This document shows, in pieces, positions 6,401-14,180 of a stretch of 14,194 bases of DNA. Under the pieces are notes generated by a model, which saw only the letters and a program-made list of their open reading frames with translations, was not told the DNA's origin and made no database searches. The translations under genes were made by a program, and so were the position numbers. Source of the stretch: Chloroflexota bacterium (GTDB lineage Bacteria > Chloroflexota > Dehalococcoidia > Lucifugimonadales > Lucifugimonadaceae); contig VXTA01000136.1 of assembly GCA_009837685.1 (NCBI GenBank), positions 1-14,194 on the forward strand. Direction: 5' to 3'. How positions within the stretch are numbered: position 1 is the stretch's first letter; every line of letters starts with the position of its first letter.

Positions 6401-7312
6401 ATGACGATCGTCGGCGATGGAGATTACAGGTACGAGGTGCTGCCGGAGTGGCCGAAGAAGATGCCAGAGAGTTGGAAGTTCGGGATGGCCTCGGATGTGG
6501 CGGTCGACTCGAAGGATCGGGTCTGGGTGTTCGCTCGCGAGCAGCATCCGGTGACGTGGTGGACGACCGATGGCGAGCTGGTCGGCAGTTGGGGATACGG
6601 CCTGACACTCGGCATCGCGCCGGAGTTCTTCTTCCGTGAGCCCCATGGCATATTCATCGACTCCGACGACAACATCTGGCTGTCGGAGAAGCAGCGTCAC
6701 ATCGTCACTAAGCACAACCAATCGGGCGAGATTCTGATGGAGCTTGGAGAGCGTGACTGGGCGAGCGTGACGGTTACATGGGACGGCAGGCACGGCGATC
6801 CGTTTAACTCGCCGACAGGCATCGCGGTTGCGCCGAACGGCAAGATCTACGTCTCTGATGGCTATGGCAACCGTCGCATCCACCGCTTCGCCGCAGACGG
6901 CACACACGAGATGGCCTGGGGCATCCCGGGTGGTGGACCAGGCGAGTTCGCGCTGGTGCACAACGTCGGCGTCGATGACGATGGCCGAGTCTACGGATGC
7001 GACCGAGAGAACAGCCGCATTCAGATCTTCGACGGTGACGGTAACTTCATCACCGAATGGACAGACATGTCTGCGCCGGGGGACATCCACTTCCGCGACG
7101 GCCTGGCGTACGTAGCGGAGCAGGGCGACGGCTGCGCGGTGTCAGTTTGGACGCTGGACGGTGAGTTGGTGACGCGCTGGCGCGGGGACGACGAGGCCAA
7201 GATCCTCGGCGCCGCCCACGGCATCTGGACCGACTCTGAGGGTAGCATCTACGTGGCAGAGATCGGTACGCCTGAACGCGGGCAGCGAGTCAGAAAGTTC
7301 CAGAAATTGTAA
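6401..7312 (+). CDS. NHL-repeat beta-propeller, PAL-like protein (paralog 3)
   Basis: 303 residues, no signal peptide. It follows the same blade order as the other two but is clearly more diverged, with Trp-rich early blades (VTWWTTDGE, NIWLSE). The PAL-type residues are present by motif: Arg46 in FAREQ, His82 in EPHG, Tyr155 in DGYGNRR, His187 in LVHN, Arg202 in DREN and His273 in AAHG. The two later zinc-His motifs have lost their usual Pro (VH, AH), so binding geometry may differ. GAGGAGAG (6388-6395) gives a strong ribosome binding site for ATG 6401; an out-of-frame ATG lies at 6396. Kept active-site residues despite divergence suggest the fold is used as an enzyme rather than only as a scaffold; this is inference. 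Confidence 0.82.
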   Translation: MTIVGDGDYRYEVLPEWPKKMPESWKFGMASDVAVDSKDRVWVFAREQHPVTWWTTDGELVGSWGYGLTLGIAPEFFFREPHGIFIDSDDNIWLSEKQRHIVTKHNQSGEILMELGERDWASVTVTWDGRHGDPFNSPTGIAVAPNGKIYVSDGYGNRRIHRFAADGTHEMAWGIPGGGPGEFALVHNVGVDDDGRVYGCDRENSRIQIFDGDGNFITEWTDMSAPGDIHFRDGLAYVAEQGDGCAVSVWTLDGELVTRWRGDDEAKILGAAHGIWTDSEGSIYVAEIGTPERGQRVRKFQKL

Positions 7313-7360
7313 GATTTGTGACAAAGCAATGAGTTGAGTCAGAAAGACGTTGTTACTCTT

Positions 7361-7384
7361 GATGTAGAACATAAAAACTACATC
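7361..7384. promoter_or_regulatory. Perfect inverted repeat just before the ribosome binding site of the 7399 gene
   Basis: GATGTAG (7361-7367), a 10-base A-rich spacer, then CTACATC (7378-7384). The second arm abuts GAGG (7385-7388), the likely ribosome binding site for ATG 7399. It could be an operator, or in RNA a weak hairpin affecting ribosome access; no T-run follows to make it a terminator. Confidence 0.35.
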
Positions 7385-7398
7385 GAGGTTAGCGCTGA

Positions 7399-7638
7399 AT
7401 GGTAACTATGGAAGAACGCATGTCGACGGTTGAACAAGAAGTGAGTTCGATCAAGGCGACTTTAGAGCATCTGGCGACGAAGGCCGATCTTGCAGACGTC
7501 AAAACGGACATAGCCGAGTTGAAGGCTTCGATTTCGGATTTGAAGTCGGATTTGACGTGGCGAATGTTTGGGATGCTAGTCGGTTTGATGGTGGCAGTAG
7601 GGTCAGTCGTCGCCGTGGTTCAGACGGTTTTCGATTGA
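7399..7638 (+). CDS. Coiled-coil protein with C-terminal membrane anchor
   Basis: 79 residues. Residues about 5-52 form heptad-like helices (VEQEVSSIKATLEHLATKAD and the ADVKTDIAELKASISDLKSD run), followed by one transmembrane helix (about 55-76: MFGMLVGLMVAVGSVVAVVQ) and a short end. Small proteins with TKADLxxLKxDI repeats and a terminal membrane helix are common in bacteria, sometimes labelled DUF1640-like or phage-associated, with no agreed role. Start ATG 7399 has GAGG ten bases upstream; ATG 7408 is an in-frame alternative. It stands alone, between the third NHL gene and a convergent membrane-protein gene 21 bases away. Confidence 0.65.
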   Translation: MVTMEERMSTVEQEVSSIKATLEHLATKADLADVKTDIAELKASISDLKSDLTWRMFGMLVGLMVAVGSVVAVVQTVFD

Positions 7639-7659
7639 TTGACATCGCTACATGGTCGT

Positions 7660-8136
7660 TCACTTCAGCGATGCCTCCACCAGTTCGCGCAGTACGTTGG
7701 CTAGTAGGAAGACGATGAGGCCGAGAGCTAGTATGGCGTTGTAGCCGAGGAGTTTAGACGCGATGCCTTCCCGGACTGTCTCCTCGGATGACATGCGTCG
7801 TCGCCGCCAGACGATGTAGAACATCCATATCGCCAGTGCGATCTTGACTCCGAGCACGATGGCCCACGAAACGGTCGCTTCACTTCCTTGTATCCGTGAA
7901 AACATCAGGATTATGCCGGACACGATGAGAGTGACGACGGCGATGTCGATGATCTCGCGGTAGGCGGGTGCAATCAGTGACATCGCGGAGCTCATCTTTT
8001 CGGGTTGAGTCGCGGTGAGCGGTCGCAGTATGAGGGCGTGGAATATGCTGCCGCCGACCCATGCGATCGCGGCGATACCATGGGCGTAGCGCACGAGTAC
8101 CATTAGCCAATCGCTGATGCCGATATCTGAGAACAT
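7660..8136 (-). CDS. CopD-like four-helix membrane protein
   Basis: 158 residues from ATG at 8136. Four transmembrane helices are visible at about 10-36, 62-80, 88-111 and 129-148, with an Arg-rich loop (WRRRR) after the third. The first helix carries RYAHGIAAIAWVGGSIFHAL, matching the H-x-x-x-x-x-x-WVGG-x-x-F pattern of the CopD/copper-resistance D superfamily, whose members include copper importers and uncharacterised haem- or metal-linked proteins. His19 and His33 are candidate ligands. No CopC partner is nearby, so copper transport is not claimed. Longer starts exist at ATG 8151 and 8199 but overlap the divergent kinase gene; 8136 gives a normal N-terminus. No clear ribosome binding site. 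Confidence 0.65.
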   Translation of the reverse strand: MFSDIGISDWLMVLVRYAHGIAAIAWVGGSIFHALILRPLTATQPEKMSSAMSLIAPAYREIIDIAVVTLIVSGIILMFSRIQGSEATVSWAIVLGVKIALAIWMFYIVWRRRRMSSEETVREGIASKLLGYNAILALGLIVFLLANVLRELVEASLK

Positions 8137-9109
8137 GACCGATAAAAGCATACAAGCCGACGACCCTAAGACGACGCTGCTGCTGGGCGCGATCAACATG
8201 GACTTGTTGATTGAGACAGAGCGTTTGGCGCGGGCTGGCGAGACGTTCGTGTGCGACCGGCTCTATACGTCTGGAGGCGGCAAGGCGGGCAACCAGTCGG
8301 TTGCCGCAGCGCGGTTTGCGGGCGATGCAGGTGGTGCGGTGAAGATGTTTGGAAGGGTCGGGGATGATGCATTTGGCAACGAGTTGCGGGGATTCATGTC
8401 CGATCAAGGCGTTGACATGAGCACGGTTACGACTGATGCGGAGATCGAGACGGGTGTGGCGATCATCTTCATCGACCCGACGGGCGAGAACTTTGTTCAT
8501 GCCATTTACGGCGGGAACGGCAAGTGTGGTGATGTTGAAGCGGATGCCACAATCGATGCGATGTCCGATACTGGCGTATTGCTAGTGCAACAGGAAATAC
8601 CGCTGGAGTGCAGCTTGCGAGCGATGGTTGCGGCGCGCGAGCGCGGGATGACGGTCGTGCTAGATCCGGCGCCTGCAATATCGATCGTTGACGTGCCGGA
8701 CGGGTTTTATGCGTCCGCAGATATCTTGACACCTAATGCGATAGAAGCGGAGGCGTTGTCTGGCGTAGTGATCAACGATATCGATTCGGCGGAACGCGCC
8801 GCCGACAAGATACGCGAGTTGCACGGCTGCGAGTGCGTCATCGTCACGATGGCTGGCGAAGGGGTGTTTGTCGCGTCTGACGGATTGCGCGGACATATGC
8901 CGCCGTTCGAGGTAGATGCAGTTGCAACTGTTGCGGCAGGCGATGCGTTTGCCGGGGTGCTGGGACGTGCCCTGTGCGAAGGCAACAACCTAGAGAATGC
9001 GATCCGGTTGGCGATGGCGGCTGGGGCTCTATGCGTTTCTCGAGCCGGAACTCAGTCAGCGATGCCTTACCGGAACGAGGTATTGGCATTGGTCGCTTCG
9101 TCGTCCTGA
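8135..9109 (+). CDS. PfkB/ribokinase-family sugar kinase
   Basis: 324 residues from ATG 8135, normal for ribokinases (about 300-330). The family phosphorylates sugars or nucleosides using ATP. Visible: GAINMDL (18-24), the substrate motif; GGGKAGNQSVAAAR (47-60), PfkB signature 1; LDPAPA (177-182); TPNAIEAE (199-206); and AAGDAFAG (267-274), signature 2 with catalytic base Asp270. AAGD is also the E. coli RbsK form, but the preceding DTT is replaced by ATV. Substrate specificity (ribose or another sugar) is not certain. An in-frame ATG at 8117 is possible, which would extend the gene into the divergent membrane-protein gene. No strong ribosome binding site for either. Convergent with pyrD, 11 bases apart. 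Confidence 0.85.
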   Translation: MTDKSIQADDPKTTLLLGAINMDLLIETERLARAGETFVCDRLYTSGGGKAGNQSVAAARFAGDAGGAVKMFGRVGDDAFGNELRGFMSDQGVDMSTVTTDAEIETGVAIIFIDPTGENFVHAIYGGNGKCGDVEADATIDAMSDTGVLLVQQEIPLECSLRAMVAARERGMTVVLDPAPAISIVDVPDGFYASADILTPNAIEAEALSGVVINDIDSAERAADKIRELHGCECVIVTMAGEGVFVASDGLRGHMPPFEVDAVATVAAGDAFAGVLGRALCEGNNLENAIRLAMAAGALCVSRAGTQSAMPYRNEVLALVASSS

Positions 9110-9120
9110 AGCCGCGATGC

Positions 9121-10158
9121 TCAATACGGTGGCGGCCCGGATATATCCGCGAGCGATTTGATGCCTTCTGCCTCCATTAGCGTCAACAATCCGCGATTCA
9201 ATCGTCCTGGGAGCGCAGGCCCTTCGTAGACCATTCCCGTGTAGAGCTGTACCGCGGATGCGCCGGCGGCGAACATGCGCCAGACGTGTTCGGGTTCGGA
9301 GATGCCGCCGCATGAAACGATGCTCGCGTGTTTGCCAAGTAGAGCCGCGACCTCGGCGGTCATGCGTTCGGTGTTGTTTAGCAGGGGCCCGCCGCTAAGG
9401 CCGCCTTTGCCCACGGCGAGTCTGCCATCTTCAACTGGAACGGTGTTCGCGATCACCAGACCGTCGGCTCCAGAGCTGACGGCAGTTTCGGCGAGTGCCA
9501 AAGCGGTACGGCGTTCATCGGGTTCGTTGGTCCATGGCGGCAGTTTGACCAGCAGAGGTGTCGAACGAGTTTCCGACTTTCGCAGCAGTTCGACGAGGTC
9601 GCGGAGCCTCGCGGGATCGTGAAAGACGCGCAGACCGACGGTGTTCGGGCTAGAGATGTTGAGTTCGATGCCCGCGACGAGCGGTGTGATGGTGCGGTAG
9701 CACTCGGCGATCTGCTCCTCGATCGATCCGGAGATGCTTGCAAACGTCTGTGAACGATATCTACCTAGCCGTGCGAGTCGCGGTCTGATCCGAGCCAAGC
9801 CCTCGCCGGGGAACCCGAGCGAGTTGAGAAGGGCGGCGGATTCTGGAAGCCTGACCATCCGGCGCGGAGGATTACCGGATCGTTCGGCTAGGGTGACGGT
9901 ACCGCCGCAGACGAACCCGAAACCGAGATCGATCAACGATTTCAACACGCGGCAGTTCTTGTCGTACCCGGCTGCCAATCCAATGGGTGAAGGCAACTCG
10001 ATGCCCGCGATGTTGGTCTTAAGTGCCGGGTCGCCGCGTTGGGCTTGTGCGCCTAACGTCTTCCAGACGAGTGGAACGTGCAACGCGAACTCGGATATCC
10101 TGTGGCTCTGTTCTTCATCCAGCGAGAAAAGGAGCGGTCTTACGAGTCGTTTGTACAC
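9121..10158 (-). CDS. pyrD: Class 2 (quinone-dependent) dihydroorotate dehydrogenase
   Basis: 345 residues, typical for class 2. It oxidises dihydroorotate to orotate in pyrimidine synthesis, passing electrons from FMN to membrane quinone. The GTG start (10158) gives MYKRLVRPLLFSLDEEQSH, which lines up directly with the N-terminal membrane-binding helix of E. coli PyrD, and no earlier in-frame start exists. Landmarks: LAAGYDKN (61-68), LNSLGFPGEG (111-120), NISSPNT (167-173) with the class 2 catalytic Ser170, VKLPP with Lys205, ANT (237-239), GGLSGGP (252-258) and SCGGI (282-286). The usual EVGTVT is CGGTVT here. No other pyr gene is in the window, so it is not in a pyr operon here. No clear ribosome binding site. 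Confidence 0.93.
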   Translation of the reverse strand: MYKRLVRPLLFSLDEEQSHRISEFALHVPLVWKTLGAQAQRGDPALKTNIAGIELPSPIGLAAGYDKNCRVLKSLIDLGFGFVCGGTVTLAERSGNPPRRMVRLPESAALLNSLGFPGEGLARIRPRLARLGRYRSQTFASISGSIEEQIAECYRTITPLVAGIELNISSPNTVGLRVFHDPARLRDLVELLRKSETRSTPLLVKLPPWTNEPDERRTALALAETAVSSGADGLVIANTVPVEDGRLAVGKGGLSGGPLLNNTERMTAEVAALLGKHASIVSCGGISEPEHVWRMFAAGASAVQLYTGMVYEGPALPGRLNRGLLTLMEAEGIKSLADISGPPPY

Positions 10159-10198
10159 GTGTTGACGGTATTGGTTTTGGTCCAGAGATTGAAGTTCA

Positions 10199-10221
10199 GC
10201 AACGTAGAATCGAAACGTTGC
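10199..10221. promoter_or_regulatory. Perfect inverted repeat in the pyrD / 10287 divergent gap
   Basis: GCAACGT (10199-10205), 9-base spacer, ACGTTGC (10215-10221), lying 41 bases upstream of the pyrD start and 66 bases upstream of the gene at 10287. Its position in a 128-base divergent region suits an operator controlling one or both genes; no regulator is identified. Confidence 0.35.
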
Positions 10222-10286
10222 GTTACGGTTATCATTTTCTCATATCTGTGCCGCGAGGATTTCGCAGACCAAAGAGCGTCGAACTG

Positions 10287-11057
10287 ATGGACTTGGAATT
10301 TGAAAGAGGCGATGCCGACCGTCCGTGCGGTCACGCGCTCGTCTACTTCCGCGACGCTAACGACAACGAGGCGATCGGTGTCACATACATCGTGATCCTG
10401 CCGGTGCCGTTGGATATCGGCAAGTACATGCCGCCATTCCTCGCCGGGCAGGTCGCCGAGATGTCAGCGAACGTAATTTCGTCGTTTGCCTTTCCCCCTG
10501 CTCCTGAGCCATTCAAGAGCCTTGACGAAGCCCAGAGAATTGCTGATTTAAGAGACGACGATCTGGTGTTTGGCGGTACGATTTCGTTCAGCGATGCGTT
10601 CGAGATGATGGAGAGGGTGAACGAAGCGAGTTCGGAGTACGGTCGACTCTATAGCGAGGCGCATGGCGAGGGCGATGACCTTGATCTCGCGATCGATGCG
10701 CTTGGCGAGGAGGAGGATTTCGACGAACCTGGCTATGACCTGATGTACGGCTGGATGGATGAGGCGGAGTTGCTGACAGAGCTTTCGCAGCAGATGGGTA
10801 GGATGCGCTACTCGGTCGAATCCGGCGACCGCGACACGGCCCTGGAGACCGAGGCGAAGATCAGAGCGATAGGTCGTTACTTGCCAGCGAATCGCGAAGT
10901 CTCCAAGATCGTGGCGGCAGCAACTTCGACATCGCCTCGGGCGTCGGAACTGGCGCAGCTCTACGTGGAAAGGGCGTATTGTCTGTACCGCGAAGACTAC
11001 CTGCGGTTGAAGAAGATCGACGAGGATATTGCGGGGATATCGGATTCCGCTAACTGA
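10287..11057 (+). CDS. Conserved acidic protein of unknown function
   Basis: 256 residues from ATG 10287. The frame stays open upstream into pyrD, but that part reads as Arg-rich antisense and is rejected. The N-terminus (MDLEFERGDADRPCGHALVY) leads into a hydrophobic core (ALVYFRD, VTYIVILPVPLDIGKYMPP). The middle has SFAFPPAPEP and DDDLVFGGT. An acidic linker (about 127-150) separates it from a helical C-terminal region (158-250). There is no signal peptide; membrane helices are not convincing. I recall similar proteins, with the MDLEFERGD start and KYMPP motif, recurring in Chloroflexota genomes, but know no function for them. It is divergent from pyrD and convergent with the dehydratase. 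A strong ribosome binding site is lacking. Confidence 0.7.
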   Translation: MDLEFERGDADRPCGHALVYFRDANDNEAIGVTYIVILPVPLDIGKYMPPFLAGQVAEMSANVISSFAFPPAPEPFKSLDEAQRIADLRDDDLVFGGTISFSDAFEMMERVNEASSEYGRLYSEAHGEGDDLDLAIDALGEEEDFDEPGYDLMYGWMDEAELLTELSQQMGRMRYSVESGDRDTALETEAKIRAIGRYLPANREVSKIVAAATSTSPRASELAQLYVERAYCLYREDYLRLKKIDEDIAGISDSAN

Positions 11058-11070
11058 GTAGTGATAGCGC

Positions 11071-12048
11071 TTAATCCGCTAGCACTGTCTTTAGCTGTTC
11101 TACGGTGATGTTGGCGCCGCTGGCGATTAGGACTACTCGTTTGCCTCTAAGCTGATCGCGGATCGACTCTGCGCCCGCTAGGGAGGTGGCGCCTGCGTGT
11201 TCTACTAACGTGCGGGTGGTCGCAATCAATGTGACGATGGCTTGTTGGATGGCGTCTTCGCTGACTAGTAGGAAGTCGTGGAGGTATTTTCGCAACATGC
11301 CGACGGGGTAGTCGTAGGATGATCCGGTGGCGAGACCTTCGGCGGCGGTCTCCATCTTGGCGTCGACGGTCGGACCTTCCATCTTTTTCCAAGACAGATA
11401 GACCGAGGGGGCGGCTTCGGATTGGACGCCGATGATTTTGGTGCTCGGAGATAGGCTCTTGGATACGATGCTGGCACCGCAGGCGCCGCTGCCTGCGCCG
11501 ACGGGGACGATGATGTAGTCGATGTCGTCTAGGTCTTCGTGGATTTCGAGGCTGTAGGTTGCGACGCCGGCGACGAGCATGGGTTCGTTGGCGGCGTGAA
11601 CGTAACGCATCCCTTCCTCGCGGGCGACAATCTCGGATTGGACTCTGGCGTCGTCGAATATGGGGCCGTGCTCCACGACGGTGGCGCCCATGCTACGCAT
11701 GGAGGCGACTTTGAGGGGGTTGGCCCCGACAGGCACGAAGACGGTGCATTTTGCTCCGAACCGCTGCGCGGCGTAGGCGATGGACTGGCCGTGGTTGCCT
11801 GAGCTGGCAGTCACAAAACCGCGTGCTCGCTCTTCTTCCGAGGTCCGTGATATCAGATTGATGCCGCCGCGCACCTTGAATGCGCCGAGAAGCTGCAAGT
11901 TCTCGTGTTTGACCCACACGTCAGCGTCCAAGGATTCGCATAGTCCCGGTACGCGTCGCAATGGTGTGCGATGGACGTGCGAAGCGATGGCGCGACGCGC
12001 GTCGTAGACGTCGGAGATGGTGGGTTCGGGCAGCGGGCTTAGTGACAT
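11071..12048 (-). CDS. PLP-dependent threonine/serine dehydratase family enzyme
   Basis: 325 residues, fold type II PLP enzyme. Lys58 in GAFKVRGG is the PLP Schiff-base lysine; SSGNHGQ (82-88) is the Asn-containing loop; PVGAGSGACG (182-191) is the phosphate-binding glycine loop; ASGAN near the end holds the Ser that faces the PLP ring nitrogen. The length and lack of a C-terminal ACT domain fit the short catabolic threonine dehydratase / serine dehydratase group rather than allosteric biosynthetic IlvA. Serine racemase or a hydroxyectoine-type dehydratase (EutB) share these motifs and cannot be excluded. AGGAG about six bases before ATG 12048 is a good ribosome binding site. It is divergent from an MFS transporter, which might carry a related substrate, but that is only positional. 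Confidence 0.87.
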   Translation of the reverse strand: MSLSPLPEPTISDVYDARRAIASHVHRTPLRRVPGLCESLDADVWVKHENLQLLGAFKVRGGINLISRTSEEERARGFVTASSGNHGQSIAYAAQRFGAKCTVFVPVGANPLKVASMRSMGATVVEHGPIFDDARVQSEIVAREEGMRYVHAANEPMLVAGVATYSLEIHEDLDDIDYIIVPVGAGSGACGASIVSKSLSPSTKIIGVQSEAAPSVYLSWKKMEGPTVDAKMETAAEGLATGSSYDYPVGMLRKYLHDFLLVSEDAIQQAIVTLIATTRTLVEHAGATSLAGAESIRDQLRGKRVVLIASGANITVEQLKTVLAD

Positions 12049-12098
12049 TGGGGCTCCTAGGCAATTTGCATTGTTTCAAGCGTCGATTCTAAAGTGCG

Positions 12099-13490
12099 GT
12101 GGAATATACTGAATTTCATCTGCCGCGCTATTCATCTCGGCACGAATTTCTAAAGCGAAAACAGTTGGCCACAACGGATACCCCCGACGGTACGACTAGG
12201 CTAACGCCTTCCGACGCCGACCCCGCCCTACCATCTGCTGAAGTCGGCGTTGCCGCACCAGCAGTCAAGTCAAGTTGGGTATCGCGCACATTCGAGTCGT
12301 TGGGGCACCGCGACTACCGGATGATGTGGATCAGCATGTTCCTGTCGATGGGCGGGTTCAACATGCTGATGCTAGCTCGCGGGATCCTGATCTACGACTT
12401 GACCGGCGACGCGCAGAAGACGGCGTTGGTCTCAATTGGTTGGGCACCCGGACTGCTGATCATGTCGTTGTTCGGCGGGGTTCTGGGCGACCGGGTTGAG
12501 CGCCGGATGTTGATTCAGGTTTCGCAGTTCGCCAACGCCATGTTCGCGGTCACTGTCGGCTTTTTGATATTGACGAATGTCATCGAGTGGTGGCATTTGA
12601 TGATCGTTTCGACCTGCCAAGGGTGTGTGTTCGCGTTGCAAATTCCGGCGCGAACCGCGGCGATGTCGCAACTGGTGCCGAAGCAGTTGATTGGCAACGC
12701 GATGGCGCTCAACGCGACGGCGATGACGATGATGAGCATCGCAGCGCCTGCGGTTGGTGGAGTGCTGTACGAGATGATCCAGCCCGAGGGCGTCTACTTT
12801 GTCGTGACGGTGATGATGTTCTTGGCGATGGGGTTTACGACACTGTTGCCGAAGATGTATCCCGACCAGCGCCAAGCCAAGTCGAAGGAATCACCGCTGC
12901 TCAACATCAAGCGCGGGATTGTCTATGCGGCTCGAAACAACCTGATCAGGGTGTTGCTGATCCAGTCAGTGATCATCGCGATGCTTTCAATGCCGTTCAG
13001 GATGCTGGTGCCAGTATTCGCTAAAGACCTTTACGGCTCGGTGCCGAGTGAGGTTGGGTGGATTGCGACGATGGCGGGCTTCGGCGGGATCGCGGCGTCG
13101 ATGGGAGTTGCGAGCCTGCGCGCTGGTCAGCGTCGCGGTTGGGTGATTCTCTTGTCGCCGGTCATCTCCGCCATTTCGATGTTCGTCATCGGGTCTTTCC
13201 CGTGGTACTGGGTGGGAATGATCTTCTTCATCGGTGTGGGATTTGGCGAATCGATTCGTTGGGCGTTGGGTCAGGCGCTGGTAGTGGAGCATGCCAATCC
13301 GCGATACCGCGCCCGTATGACCAGCTTGACGATGATGACCTACGGACTGATCCCGCTAGCCGCATTCCCGGTGGGCTGGCTTGTGGACAACGTGGGTGTG
13401 CAGGAGACTGTCGTCGGTATGGCGATCGCTCTGTTCGCCGCCGGGCTGTTCTTCATTGCAGCTAGCAAATCCGTCAGGAATTTGAATTAG
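12099..13490 (+). CDS. MFS transporter
   Basis: 463 residues from GTG 12099. Multiple hydrophobic helices in two halves with a charged central loop (about 251-270: PKMYPDQRQAKSKE). Motif A of the major facilitator family is clear between helices 2 and 3: GGVLGDRVERRMLI (126-139). PARTAAMSQLVP (183-194) after helix 5 is typical of the MFS_3/EntS-like exporter group, so efflux is more likely than uptake; the substrate is unknown. The start is doubtful: the first 22 residues come from AT-rich, intergenic-looking DNA and have no ribosome binding site, while TTG 12165 would give a more natural N-terminus (MATTDTPDG). A Pro/Ala-rich soluble leader of about 45 residues remains even then. Confidence 0.85.
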   Translation: MEYTEFHLPRYSSRHEFLKRKQLATTDTPDGTTRLTPSDADPALPSAEVGVAAPAVKSSWVSRTFESLGHRDYRMMWISMFLSMGGFNMLMLARGILIYDLTGDAQKTALVSIGWAPGLLIMSLFGGVLGDRVERRMLIQVSQFANAMFAVTVGFLILTNVIEWWHLMIVSTCQGCVFALQIPARTAAMSQLVPKQLIGNAMALNATAMTMMSIAAPAVGGVLYEMIQPEGVYFVVTVMMFLAMGFTTLLPKMYPDQRQAKSKESPLLNIKRGIVYAARNNLIRVLLIQSVIIAMLSMPFRMLVPVFAKDLYGSVPSEVGWIATMAGFGGIAASMGVASLRAGQRRGWVILLSPVISAISMFVIGSFPWYWVGMIFFIGVGFGESIRWALGQALVVEHANPRYRARMTSLTMMTYGLIPLAAFPVGWLVDNVGVQETVVGMAIALFAAGLFFIAASKSVRNLN

Positions 13491-13499
13491 GGGCGTACA

Positions 13500-14180
13500 T
13501 TACACGACGGGTGTTGGTTTCCAGCGGTCGAATTCGGGAGGTAAGAGGTCTAGGATCTGATCGGCGTCCATGCTGTGGAGATCGTATGTTCGGTCGAGTT
13601 GGTCGATGACGTTCATAAAGCGCTTCAGTACTCCGCCGCGAGTGTTGGGGGCGGATACACATCCTCGTTTCTGACGGAGAGTTTTTGGGTCGAGGTAGAG
13701 CGAATTGACGACCTTCATCAATTCGGGCTTGGAGATGTAGCGCATGTTTACGGCGAGACGTTCTTCAAATTCGGATACCTGATCGATCTCGCTGTTCAGG
13801 AAGATTCGTGCGCTTTGGGGTGTGTTGCGGAGTATCCAATGGATTCGTGCGGGACCAGCTACGCGATGACGGTAGTATCGCAGGTCCTCATCTCCAAGGA
13901 TGTAGTAGGAGTAGTTGCGCAGGTTCGGTTTGCCGTTTCGAACTGCTCGGGATCTGATGAGGTGGAACGATGCGGCAGCGAGCCAGGTCCAGAGGCCGCG
14001 GTTTCGTTCCGATGCGCGCGTGGGCAATTCGTCGTAGCCGGCTTCATCGAACGAGCTCACGACCAGTTCTGCCAACTCGCGCTTCAAGCAGGTACGCGGG
14101 ATGTCGATGTTGATGCGTGGCTCGACAAGATCGGAGTATTGAGTTGATGCGGCGAGTTGTTCGGCGTCCTCGATTCGCAT
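13500..14180 (-). CDS. Protein of unknown function, DUF6339-like pattern
   Basis: 226 residues, complete; AAGAAGG five bases before ATG 14180 is a good ribosome binding site. It is soluble, with no signal peptide. Notable blocks: RGLWTWLAAASFHLI (61-75), RYYRHRVAGPARIHWIL (101-117), ARIFLNSEI (124-132), LYLDPKT followed by KRGC (161-174), a Gly-rich RGGVLKRF (181-188), and LDRTYDLHSMDADQILDLLPPEF (195-217). From memory, the YRHxxAGPxRI, GGxxxRF, QLDxTYDLxxM and LLPxEF blocks match proteins called DUF6339, some of which sit near restriction-modification or other defence genes. I could not check this. It is convergent with the MFS gene (9-base gap); its upstream neighbours lie beyond the right edge. 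Confidence 0.6.
   Translation of the reverse strand: MRIEDAEQLAASTQYSDLVEPRINIDIPRTCLKRELAELVVSSFDEAGYDELPTRASERNRGLWTWLAAASFHLIRSRAVRNGKPNLRNYSYYILGDEDLRYYRHRVAGPARIHWILRNTPQSARIFLNSEIDQVSEFEERLAVNMRYISKPELMKVVNSLYLDPKTLRQKRGCVSAPNTRGGVLKRFMNVIDQLDRTYDLHSMDADQILDLLPPEFDRWKPTPVV

Noticed and set aside
3130..7312. Amidated-peptide biosynthesis cluster
   Set aside because: PAL-like proteins alone do not make one: no PHM-type copper monooxygenase, precursor peptide or export gene is visible, and the proteins lack signal peptides.
10023..10286. Upstream extension of the 10287 gene into pyrD
   Set aside because: The extra 88 residues are Arg-rich antisense of pyrD; the recognisable N-terminus begins at ATG 10287.
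11065..11081. Small hairpin TAGCG/CGCTA between two convergent genes as a terminator
   Set aside because: Only 5-base arms, overlapping the dehydratase stop codon, and no T-run on either strand.
13575..14147. 190-codon open frame on the plus strand at the right edge
   Set aside because: It is antisense to the better-supported minus-strand gene, which has a good ribosome binding site and coherent conserved blocks.
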